From contig CBDCYD010000014.1 of assembly GCA_965224045.1 (NCBI GenBank), positions 248,001 to 312,000 of the forward strand: DNA of 64,000 nt, written 5' to 3'. The notes below the pieces were generated by a model. The model was not told the origin of the DNA and did no database searches. It worked only from the letters and a program-made list of their open reading frames with translations. The position numbers were made by a program, and so were the translations under genes. Below are positions 18,608 through 25,850 of this stretch, piece after piece (position 1 is the stretch's first letter; the number at the start of each line of letters is the position of its first letter). The DNA is from Tectiglobus sp965224045. GTDB lineage: Bacteria; Pseudomonadota; Alphaproteobacteria; Rhizobiales; Hyphomicrobiaceae.

Positions 18608-19072
18608 CTATGCCGCAAGCCCGACGTCCGGCTCGCCAACAACTTCGAGCGGCCGATTGACGGTGTTGGCGAATGCCGGCTTTTCGATCGTCGCCATCAC
18701 GTCGCTCAATTCGTCCAGCAAGCGATGCAACGCATAGTCCGCCGCGTCGAGCTTTTCGCGTGCACTATGCTGAAGGCTGGTCGCAAGCGCCGTGCGCGAG
18801 CGGGCGGCCTCGACGATCGCGATCGAACGATCGAATTGTTCAGATAGCACAAGGCGTTCAGCCGCGGGTTGTGCTGCAGTGCGCTGCGTCGCGACACCGG
18901 GCTTGCGCCGCAATGTCCGGCTCAGGAGCGCTGCGGACTGCGCCTGCGACCACTTTGACAGGCCGACCCCGACCACCGCGAATGCCGCGACGACCGACAC
19001 GCCCACGCTATCCAGTGCCAGCTGGGCATACTGCGCAACGGCAGCAAGCGATATTTGGTCGAGCAAAAGCAC
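18608..19072 (-). CDS. hypothetical single-pass membrane protein
   Basis: A predicted protein of 154 aa that I do not recognise. A hydrophobic stretch near the N-terminus (ALDSVGVSVVAAFAVVGVGL) is a likely membrane helix. It is followed by an Ala/Arg-rich, probably helical region (QFDRSIAIVEAARSR, LDAADYALHRLLDELSDV). The GTG at 19072 with an upstream GAGG is chosen; a GTG at 19132 would add 20 residues. An overlapping frame on the other strand is similar in length, so the call rests on the hydrophobic pattern and on the AT-rich promoter-like DNA upstream. Confidence 0.5.
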   Translation of the reverse strand: MLLLDQISLAAVAQYAQLALDSVGVSVVAAFAVVGVGLSKWSQAQSAALLSRTLRRKPGVATQRTAAQPAAERLVLSEQFDRSIAIVEAARSRTALATSLQHSAREKLDAADYALHRLLDELSDVMATIEKPAFANTVNRPLEVVGEPDVGLAA

Positions 19073-19134
19073 CCGATTGGATCCTCTATCCGGCAACGGC
19101 CGTTCGGAACATGTTAGGAAAGCACGTTTCACAG

Positions 19135-19252
19135 TAAATACGTGTTCATTAACAAAGTATTACTAGAATTTTTCTAATATGTCATCTGAATTTTGTGTTG
19201 TAACGTCAAGTGATCTTTATTTTTCTCCCAATTATGGAAATTAATATTAACA
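19135..19252. other. AT-rich intergenic stretch
   Basis: About 115 bp of strikingly AT-rich DNA in an otherwise GC-rich window, between the hypothetical gene ending at 18608 and gluQRS. It probably contains the promoter of the gene read leftward from 19072. I see no ORF, repeat or RNA in it. Confidence 0.5.
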
Positions 19253-19356
19253 CGCGGCCGCGCGGCGGCTTTGGCATCGCTTCAATCGGACACCAGTCAG
19301 ATCAACATCATCTGCCGTGACCGACCTTCGCGTCCATGACGGGCTCAACCCGGCCG

Positions 19357-20262
19357 CTAGGCGGCGTATGGTGCGAGGAATTCGCTCAGGGCATCGCGGA
19401 TATCGGCCGGCGTGCGTCCTGCGCGGCGCAGCGCCGCCAGGGACACGTCGCCATTGCGTTTTGAAAGCTTGCGGCCGTCTGCGTCGCAAACCAGGTCGTG
19501 ATGGTGATAGTGCGGTTCCGGCAGTTCGAGAAGCACCTGGAGGAGACGATGGATATCGGTTGCCGCTTCAAGATCGCGGCCACGGACCACGTGCGTGACG
19601 CCCTGGGCGCAGTCGTCGATGACGCCAGCGAGATGATAGCTCGTGCCGGTGTCCTTGCGCGCGATCACGACATCGCCCCAGCGCGCGGGGTCCAGTTCGA
19701 CCGTCCGGCTCGGCGGCGCGATGCCGCCCGTGGGTGAAAAGCGCGTCAAGGTGAGCGGTTGTCCGCCAAGCTTGTCGCGTGCCAAGGCCAGGGCGCGCTC
19801 CATATCGAGGCGCAGCGCATAAGGCTCGCCCTGCGCCGACCGGGCCGAGACTTCGGCGGCGGTCATGGCCTTGTGCAGACCCGGATAGATCGGCGCGCCA
19901 TCCGGATCTTTGCCGGCTGGGCTGATCGCGGCTGCGGCCGTGATCTGCGAGCGGGTCGCGAAACACGGGTAAAGCAAACCCAAGTCGCGCAGGCGGTCGC
20001 GGCAGGGCGCGTAGACGTGGAGGCGCTCGGACTGGCACCAGACGGGGCGCTCCCAATCGAGGCCCAACCAGGCCAGGTCATCCAGTATGGCGGCTGAGAA
20101 TTCCGGACGGGTGCGGCCAACATCCGTATCCTCGATTCGTACAATGAAGCGGGCCCCCATCCGCTTTGCCAAGTCATGACATATGATGGCAGACAGGGCA
20201 TGGCCAATGTGCAATTCGCCGGTCGGGCTCGGTGCAAAGCGGAGTGCTGGTTGCGTTGACAT
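19357..20262 (-). CDS. gluQRS: glutamyl-Q tRNA(Asp) synthetase
   Basis: A protein of 301 aa, a GluRS paralogue lacking the anticodon-binding domain. The class I signatures are HIGH at about residues 18-21 (GELHIGHALSA) and KLSKR near residue 260. It attaches glutamate to queuosine at position 34 of tRNA(Asp). The length fits GluQRS (~300 aa) rather than GltX (~470 aa). It is divergent from the AlkA-like glycosylase gene. Confidence 0.95.
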   Translation of the reverse strand: MSTQPALRFAPSPTGELHIGHALSAIICHDLAKRMGARFIVRIEDTDVGRTRPEFSAAILDDLAWLGLDWERPVWCQSERLHVYAPCRDRLRDLGLLYPCFATRSQITAAAAISPAGKDPDGAPIYPGLHKAMTAAEVSARSAQGEPYALRLDMERALALARDKLGGQPLTLTRFSPTGGIAPPSRTVELDPARWGDVVIARKDTGTSYHLAGVIDDCAQGVTHVVRGRDLEAATDIHRLLQVLLELPEPHYHHHDLVCDADGRKLSKRNGDVSLAALRRAGRTPADIRDALSEFLAPYAA

Positions 20263-20381
20263 GCGCTTCGGTCTAAGGCGGCCGATGTGGCTCCTGATAG
20301 CCGGATGATCGCTTTCGAGCGACCAACACGATTGATCTCAGCGACCCTTTTTAGAGCAGGCATACATCATTGGCACGTGGA

Positions 20382-21140
20382 ATGCGACGCGCGGCAAACA
20401 CCAGACCCAAGACCGGCGCTGCTCGAAAGAGCAGGCGCAAAGGCCAGGCTCCAGAGCACAAGAGCGCCGGTCAGGCAAAGCCTGCGAAGTGCCCGATCGC
20501 CGTAGTCGCGACGGAGGCGGATCTCATCCGGGGAATTCGCGCGCTCAGACGTAAGTGCCCGGTGATGCGCAAAGTTCATGACGCGACGGGCCTGCCGCCA
20601 CTGCGCCGACGCCCACCAGGCTTCGAGGGTCTGGCGCGGATCATCGTCGGACAGCAGCTGTCGGTTGCCAGTGCCAGCGCGATTTGGGACCGATGTGGCC
20701 GTGTCATAGACCCGATGGACGCGCGAACCGTTGCCCGGCTCAGCGACGAACAACTGCGGGAGGCAGGCTTGTCGCGCCCCAAGATCCGCACGCTAAGAGC
20801 GACGGCTGACGCGGTGCTCCATGATGGTTTGGAGCTCGAGGCAATTGGTGCGGCCGGCGATGAAGACGTGCATGCCGCACTGGTCGGTATTCCGGGCATC
20901 GGGCCTTGGACCGCGGATCTCTTTCTGCTTGCGTGCCTCGGCCGGCCGGACGCGTTTGCGGCAGGCGACCTTGCGCTGCAAATTGCGGCCCAGCATGCGT
21001 TCGAACTCGATGACCGGCCGTCGGCGGACGCATTGCTTGCGTTGGCCGAGCCATGGCGGCCGTGGCGCAGCGTTTCGGCTCGCCTGCTGTGGTCCTATTA
21101 CCGCGTGGTGAAGGATCTGAAGTCCGGCATGCCCGTATAA
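20382..21140 (+). CDS. AlkA-type DNA-3-methyladenine glycosylase
   Basis: A HhH-GPD base-excision glycosylase of 252 aa. The basic N-terminus is unstructured. The fold starts near GFEGLARIIVGQQLSVASA; the helix-hairpin-helix is LVGIPGIGPWTADLFLLA, and the catalytic Asp is in AFAAGDLAL. It removes alkylated bases from DNA. The ATG at 20382 is used; a TTG at 20370 would add four residues. No adjacent ada or alkB is seen. Confidence 0.9.
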   Translation: MRRAANTRPKTGAARKSRRKGQAPEHKSAGQAKPAKCPIAVVATEADLIRGIRALRRKCPVMRKVHDATGLPPLRRRPPGFEGLARIIVGQQLSVASASAIWDRCGRVIDPMDARTVARLSDEQLREAGLSRPKIRTLRATADAVLHDGLELEAIGAAGDEDVHAALVGIPGIGPWTADLFLLACLGRPDAFAAGDLALQIAAQHAFELDDRPSADALLALAEPWRPWRSVSARLLWSYYRVVKDLKSGMPV

Positions 21141-21252
21141 TCATCGCGAGAGCGATTGATATTCACGCGCGCCGAGAGGCCGGTTGCCGACACGCGCGTT
21201 GGTCACTAGGGTCCGTCAAAATCAACCGTCGGCACGGAGACCTTGGAGGAAC

Positions 21253-21984
21253 ATGATGGACCAGGCGATACGATCCGAACTCGCGCCGACCGGCGTGCTG
21301 CGTGCCGGTATCAACATGTCGAACTTCCTGCTGGTCACCGGTCAGGCAGACAACGGAGATCCAGCAGGCGTTTCGCCTGATATGGCCAAGGCTGTCGCCG
21401 ACCGGCTCGAGGTGCCCGTCCGGTATGTTTGCTACAAGTCACCCGGCCTGCTGGCCGATGCCGTCGAACAAGAGGAATGGGACATCGGCAATATCGGTGC
21501 CGAACCGCAGCGGGCGGAAAAGATCACCTTTACTGCCGCCTATTGCGAAATCGAGGCGACCTATCTGGTGCCCGCAGGCTCGGCAATTCAAACAATGGCC
21601 GACGTCGACAAGAGCGGAAACCGGATTGCCGTGACGGGACGTGCCGCCTACGGCCTCTGGCTCGAGCGCAACATCAAGCAGGCCGAGCTCGTCAAAACCA
21701 ACTCCCTGGACGAAGCCCTCGAGGTGTTCGTGCGCGATAACCTTGAAGTGTTGTCCGGGTTGCGGCCGCGACTTCTCACCGACATCGAGAAACTGCCGGG
21801 CGCGCGCATTCTCGATGGCCAGTTTGCCGCCGTGCAGCAGGCGATCGGCACGCCCAAGAAGAACACCCAGGCGGCGGCATGGCTCAAGGCGTTCGTCGAG
21901 GAGGCCAAGTCGTCCGGATTCGTTCAGAGCCTGATCGACAAACACAAGGTGGTCGGGCTGTCGGTGGCCGGGCCGGCGTCGTAG
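21253..21984 (+). CDS. type III extracellular solute-binding-like protein without signal peptide
   Basis: A protein of 243 aa with the SBP_bac_3 fold: GVLRAGINMSNFLL, PDMAKAVADRLEVPVRYV, WDIGNIGAEPQRAEKITFT and DVDKSGNRIAVTGRAAYG. Relatives bind amino acids in the periplasm. Here no signal peptide is present: the ATG at 21253 has GGAGGA directly upstream and leads into MDQAIRSELAPTG, and the longer frame adds only polar residues. It may work in the cytoplasm or be exported another way. No ABC permease or ATPase gene lies beside it. Confidence 0.82.
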   Translation: MMDQAIRSELAPTGVLRAGINMSNFLLVTGQADNGDPAGVSPDMAKAVADRLEVPVRYVCYKSPGLLADAVEQEEWDIGNIGAEPQRAEKITFTAAYCEIEATYLVPAGSAIQTMADVDKSGNRIAVTGRAAYGLWLERNIKQAELVKTNSLDEALEVFVRDNLEVLSGLRPRLLTDIEKLPGARILDGQFAAVQQAIGTPKKNTQAAAWLKAFVEEAKSSGFVQSLIDKHKVVGLSVAGPAS

Positions 21985-22243
21985 CGAACGATTCAATCGA
22001 GGTTCAACACGCGGTTGATGTATTTTCGCCGAGAATTTTTCATTGCGCATGGAGCAAGGTATCGTAGCGCCAGTTCGCATTCCTCGCCAATTCGCAGTGC
22101 ACCGCTGCCCAATAACCACATGGACACGTTCCATCCAAATTGCTTCAAAGTGCGCAGCCGAGATCTAAGGGAAATAGAAAAATCAATCAACCTCTACAAT
22201 AGAAACTGATTATCAAAAATACAGTTAATTATCGTTGTTGAAC

Positions 22244-23326
22244 ATGGGGCGATTCGTGTCACTAATCTATATTAGTTATTCACGGGAAGACGTAAGCGTA
22301 GCGTCAAATATTGCGAAATTCCTCGAGAATGCCGGGCATGATGTATGGATTGATAGTAACCTCAATATCGGCCAATCGTATGAGAGACAAATTGAGCGGC
22401 AGCTAGAAGCATCAGATTTCGTTCTGGTTCTGTGGTCTGAGGCGAGTATCAAATCACGCTATGTCCGCGAAGAGGCGCACTACGCCGAAAATGCCAATAA
22501 ACTCATAGCAATTCGCCTGGATGACGCTGATCCGCCCCTTCCGTTTCGTCACCTTCATGCGATAACGATTCGAAATGAATATGATTTTAGCGAGATTGCC
22601 GACGCCGTTGAACGCTTACGAGCTCACACAGACCCCCTGCGCGAAAAACCTCAAGATGTATCTAGCCGGCTGATCTCAAATTTTGATCGTGTTTTGTCAT
22701 GGCTTGGCATATCCGGCGCGGTAATTACGTTCATGGGGCATTTGGATGTTGTTATAAAGATCGCAAAGTCTATCCGGTTCTTTTTTGAAAGCTGGATTGA
22801 ACTCTTAGTCTGGTTTTGGAGCTTTCTTTATATCTTCGACATCAAAGTGTCTCCAGAAGACGCAATACTGCTCACAATTTCGTTTCTTATTGCAGCGAAC
22901 GCCTACCTAACCTCTACGGGATTCGCATTCCAGCGTGCCAGCCTAGCGAGAGACTACGTGGCTATGCTCGCAGGCCTAGTCTTTGTCTCGGCCATTATCT
23001 TCATAGGTTACTTTTTTAAGCAACTCACGCCGGAGTATGGAGCTGTGTTTCTAGCATTCGACTTTGCAAGAGATCTTTTTCCAAATTTTGACTACGTGTC
23101 GGACAAGTTTAGCAGCTCCCTCGCACTTAGTATTTTAGCACTCCTTCTCGCATGCATTATAACTCTAATTTCAGCTCCGTTCTTGCGACTTATGAATCAA
23201 TCTCTTTACCCACGCGGGTTTTCAATGAGATTGTGGCGCATGCACTTTCTTCTATTATTGGCGATCGGTGTCAACGAGCTAATCAAGTTGCTGGAGAACA
23301 GGCTTCCGGCTTTCATGCCAGTGTGA
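22244..23326 (+). CDS. TIR-domain protein with C-terminal multi-pass membrane region
   Basis: A protein of 360 aa in AT-rich DNA unlike its neighbours. Residues ~5-125 are a bacterial TIR_2 domain: LIYISYSREDVSVA, GHDVWIDSNLNIG, and SRYVREEAHYAE holding the likely NADase Glu (E77). The rest has about five or six hydrophobic helices (for example AILLTISFLIAANAYL, YVAMLAGLVFVSAIIFIGYF, ALSILALLLACIITLI). TIR-membrane proteins of this shape could be NAD-cleaving or signalling effectors, but no partner sensor is seen. The ATG at 22244 is chosen over the upstream TTGs. Its stop overlaps the next start (TGATG), and its base use suggests horizontal transfer. Confidence 0.85.
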   Translation: MGRFVSLIYISYSREDVSVASNIAKFLENAGHDVWIDSNLNIGQSYERQIERQLEASDFVLVLWSEASIKSRYVREEAHYAENANKLIAIRLDDADPPLPFRHLHAITIRNEYDFSEIADAVERLRAHTDPLREKPQDVSSRLISNFDRVLSWLGISGAVITFMGHLDVVIKIAKSIRFFFESWIELLVWFWSFLYIFDIKVSPEDAILLTISFLIAANAYLTSTGFAFQRASLARDYVAMLAGLVFVSAIIFIGYFFKQLTPEYGAVFLAFDFARDLFPNFDYVSDKFSSSLALSILALLLACIITLISAPFLRLMNQSLYPRGFSMRLWRMHFLLLLAIGVNELIKLLENRLPAFMPV

Positions 23327-24000
23327 TGTGCAGAGGGATGCGACGACTCAGTAATTTAACAGGCCCCACTCTCGAACCCGAAGGCGGGAGGGCGCCGCGC
23401 AGCGCGGTCGTTCTTTTGCACGGCTATGGCGCCAACGGTGACGATCTGATCGGGCTTGGTCAGGCATGGCGCAACGCTCTGCCCGAAACCGTGTTCGTGG
23501 CGCCGAACGCGCCCGAAGAACTTCCCTTCCCGGCGTTCGGCGGCCTGCAATGGTTTCCACTGACGCTGCGTGATCCCGGCGAATACCGGCGCGGCGTCGT
23601 CCAGGCGGGCCCGGCGCTCGACCATTTTCTTGACCAACTTCTGGAGCACTACTCGCTCGCGGCTGATCGGCTGGCACTGGTTGGATTTAGCCAGGGCACG
23701 ATGATGGCGCTGCACGTCGGATTGCGACGAAGCACGCCGCCTGCCGCGATTGTCGGATATTCCGGACGGCTTGCCGGGCCCGAATGCCTGCCCGAAGAAA
23801 TCACCGTCAGACCGCCCGTGCTGCTGGTGCACGGGGCTGACGATGACGTCGTTCCGGCGAGCGCGATCAAGGAAGCAACGTCGGCACTACGCGATGTCGA
23901 CATCGATGTTTCCTGGCACGTGCAAGCTGGACTCGGGCATGGAATCGATAACGACGGCCTGGCCCGCGGGGAAGCCTTTCTCAGACTGCATCTCGATTAG
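23326..24000 (+). CDS. alpha/beta-hydrolase, carboxylesterase/phospholipase family
   Basis: A protein of 224 aa with a complete catalytic triad: Ser in GFSQGTMM, Asp in HGADDDVV and His in GLGHGID. The oxyanion region is LLHGYGANGDDLIGLG. This is the YpfH/Abhydrolase_2 group that hydrolyses short acyl esters. The base composition is GC-rich again, so the change-over from the TIR gene is abrupt. The ATG at 23326 overlaps the TIR stop; an ATG at 23338 is also possible. The original upstream promoter was probably displaced by the AT-rich insert. Confidence 0.9.
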   Translation: MCRGMRRLSNLTGPTLEPEGGRAPRSAVVLLHGYGANGDDLIGLGQAWRNALPETVFVAPNAPEELPFPAFGGLQWFPLTLRDPGEYRRGVVQAGPALDHFLDQLLEHYSLAADRLALVGFSQGTMMALHVGLRRSTPPAAIVGYSGRLAGPECLPEEITVRPPVLLVHGADDDVVPASAIKEATSALRDVDIDVSWHVQAGLGHGIDNDGLARGEAFLRLHLD

Positions 24001-24145
24001 TCAAGATGTTGTTGGCAAAGGCGGAAACCCGGTTCAAGGACGGCAGTCTTCACAGATCTGACATGGAAGTCTAGTATCCGGGTTATGCGCGAGTGCGACG
24101 TGCGTATCTCCTTTCCAGCGCAACTGGATACGGGAAGCACGAGAA

Positions 24146-24709
24146 GTGACAGCAGCATCGATAACTTCACCGGACAATTCTCCGGCACTGGTCCTGAACG
24201 CGGATTTCCGCCCACTTAGCTACTATCCGTTGTCGCTGTGGAGCTGGCAGGACGCGGTGAAAGCGGTGTTCCTGGACCGAGTGAACATCGTTTCAGAATA
24301 CGAGCACTGCGTGCACAGCCCGTCCTTCGAGATGCGGCTGCCCTCAGTTGTTTCGCTCAAGACGTACGTGAAACCAGCGCTTTATCCAGCGTTCACGCGA
24401 TTCAACGTGTTCTTGCGTGACCGCTTCACGTGCCAGTATTGCGGGTCCGGCGACGATCTCACCTTCGATCACGTCATCCCGCGGTCACGAGGCGGGCAAA
24501 CGCGATGGGACAACGTCGTAGCGGCATGTTCGCCGTGCAATTTGCGCAAGGCGAATACGTTGCCGAAGGTCTGCGGGATGAACCCGCAACAGAAGCCTTA
24601 TCGGCCGACCGTGCACGAGTTGCACCGTAACGGCCGGGCGTTCCCGCCGAACTATCTGCACGATAGCTGGCTCGACTATCTCTACTGGGATACCGAGCTG
24701 GAGCCGTAG
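24146..24709 (+). CDS. HNH endonuclease
   Basis: A protein of 187 aa widely conserved in alphaproteobacteria. The HNH motif is clear: CQYCGSGDDLTFDHVIPRS, then WDNVVAACSPCNLRKA, giving two CxxC zinc pairs around the catalytic DH...N...N residues. The N-terminal half (NADFRPLSYYPLSLWSWQDA) matches chromosomal HNH proteins not tied to phages. The start is a GTG at 24146. Cleavage is inferred from the motif; the physiological target is unknown. Confidence 0.92.
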   Translation: MTAASITSPDNSPALVLNADFRPLSYYPLSLWSWQDAVKAVFLDRVNIVSEYEHCVHSPSFEMRLPSVVSLKTYVKPALYPAFTRFNVFLRDRFTCQYCGSGDDLTFDHVIPRSRGGQTRWDNVVAACSPCNLRKANTLPKVCGMNPQQKPYRPTVHELHRNGRAFPPNYLHDSWLDYLYWDTELEP

Positions 24710-24736
24710 GCCGGCAAGAATTGAGCGCAAGTGCAT

Positions 24737-24760
24737 GGCGCGTCCCGACCGGGACGCGCC
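24737..24760. terminator. hairpin terminator between convergent genes
   Basis: GGCGCGTCCC and GGGACGCGCC form a perfect 10-bp stem around GACC, followed on the plus strand by CTTTCGT. It lies 27 bp after the HNH stop and 10 bp beyond the end of the convergent gene on the minus strand, so it may serve both. Confidence 0.75.
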
Positions 24761-24769
24761 CTTTCGTGT

Positions 24770-25288
24770 TCACGAAATACGGTCTCGGCCCGGATCAGCC
24801 GGGATTGCAACATCTGGTTCAACCGGCGCCGATCGCTCGGCGTCAACGGCAGGGTTTTGCCGGTCTTCGATCGTCAGGTCATCTGCAATCTCGTTTTCGA
24901 TGCGCCGGCAATCCACACGGTCCGACTTTGAATGCGGGTCCGGTTCAGGTAACGCCTTGCATGCGGATGCCTCGCGCTCAACGCAACGCTTCACCGATGC
25001 ACGAAACGAGCGGTAGATTTCGGCTGCAGTGGATGGCAGATCGACGCGTTGGTCGAGTGACGCGATGAAGTCCTCGAGATGGCGGCCTTCCCACGACAGA
25101 GGTCCTGCTGCGCTGCCCGCACGATCCGTCGTGCGCGCCGCCTCTTCGACCCTGAAATATTCCATCAAAAGCCTATCGTAGGCGTCACCGGCGTCCGATT
25201 CCGCCGGCAGCGGAATGCCCGCATTGGGCGCCGGGTTGCCGGCAACGGCGGCAAGGCCTTGCGTGAAACGGCGGCGGGATATTTCCAT
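24770..25288 (-). CDS. hypothetical protein with Tat-like N-terminus
   Basis: A predicted protein of 172 aa that I do not recognise. The chosen ATG at 25288 gives MEISRRRFTQGLAAVAG, which resembles a twin-arginine signal but lacks a long hydrophobic core. The remainder is charged, with YDRLLMEYFRVEEAART and CVEREASACKALPEPD. The frame extends to 25447 upstream without an obvious RBS. It sits where recR is usually found, downstream of ybaB; there is no recR similarity. It could be a non-coding frame. Confidence 0.45.
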   Translation of the reverse strand: MEISRRRFTQGLAAVAGNPAPNAGIPLPAESDAGDAYDRLLMEYFRVEEAARTTDRAGSAAGPLSWEGRHLEDFIASLDQRVDLPSTAAEIYRSFRASVKRCVEREASACKALPEPDPHSKSDRVDCRRIENEIADDLTIEDRQNPAVDAERSAPVEPDVAIPADPGRDRIS

Positions 25289-25440
25289 CGGGCAGGCCCC
25301 TGCCAACTGATCGGCTACGATTGGCTTCAATACACACATCAAATATAGGAATTGCTCGAAAGATTCACAAGCTGGCCCGACGGCTGCGCCGGCGACCCGT
25401 CTTGGATGGTGACCAGTTTTGGATGGCTGAATGGCCGCAG

Positions 25441-25761
25441 CTACCAAAGCTTGAGGCCGGGCGGCAGCGGCAGGCCTCCTGCAACATCCTTCATCTTGTC
25501 CTGGCTTGCCTGATCGACCTTCGATTTCGCATCCTGTGCGGCGGCAATGATCAGATCCTCGACGATCTCTGCCTCGTCCGGTTTCATGAGCGACGGATCG
25601 ATTTTCACGCCGCGCATTTCACCTTTGCCGTTGAGCGTGACCGTAACCATGCCGGCGCCCGACTGCCCGGAGATTTCCATCTCCTCGAGTTCCTGCTGCA
25701 TTTGCTGCATGCGGGCCTGCATTTCCTGCACCTGTTTCATCATGCCCATGACGTCGCGCAT
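25441..25761 (-). CDS. YbaB/EbfC family nucleoid-associated protein
   Basis: A DNA-binding protein of 106 aa with the family pattern: an N-terminal Met/Gln-rich helix (MGMMKQVQEMQARMQQMQ), then GMVTVTLNGKGEMRGVKIDPSLM and the C-terminal helix DLIIAAAQDAKSKVDQ. The start is set at the ATG at 25761, which has GGAGGA just upstream; the longer frame to 25815 lacks support. It follows dnaX by about 90 bp in the conserved dnaX-ybaB order. Confidence 0.95.
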   Translation of the reverse strand: MRDVMGMMKQVQEMQARMQQMQQELEEMEISGQSGAGMVTVTLNGKGEMRGVKIDPSLMKPDEAEIVEDLIIAAAQDAKSKVDQASQDKMKDVAGGLPLPPGLKLW

Positions 25762-25850
25762 AAATTGTCCTCCCTCGCTCTTCCGTCTTTGAGGTGATGT
25801 CGATTGCCTAGCCACAGGGCGCGGCAGCGAGATGGACGGTCACCTACATT

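Noticed and set aside
22244..24000. A Thoeris or CBASS-type multi-gene defence system
   Set aside because: No cyclase, ThsA-like or sensor gene adjoins the TIR gene, and the neighbouring hydrolase looks like ordinary metabolism.
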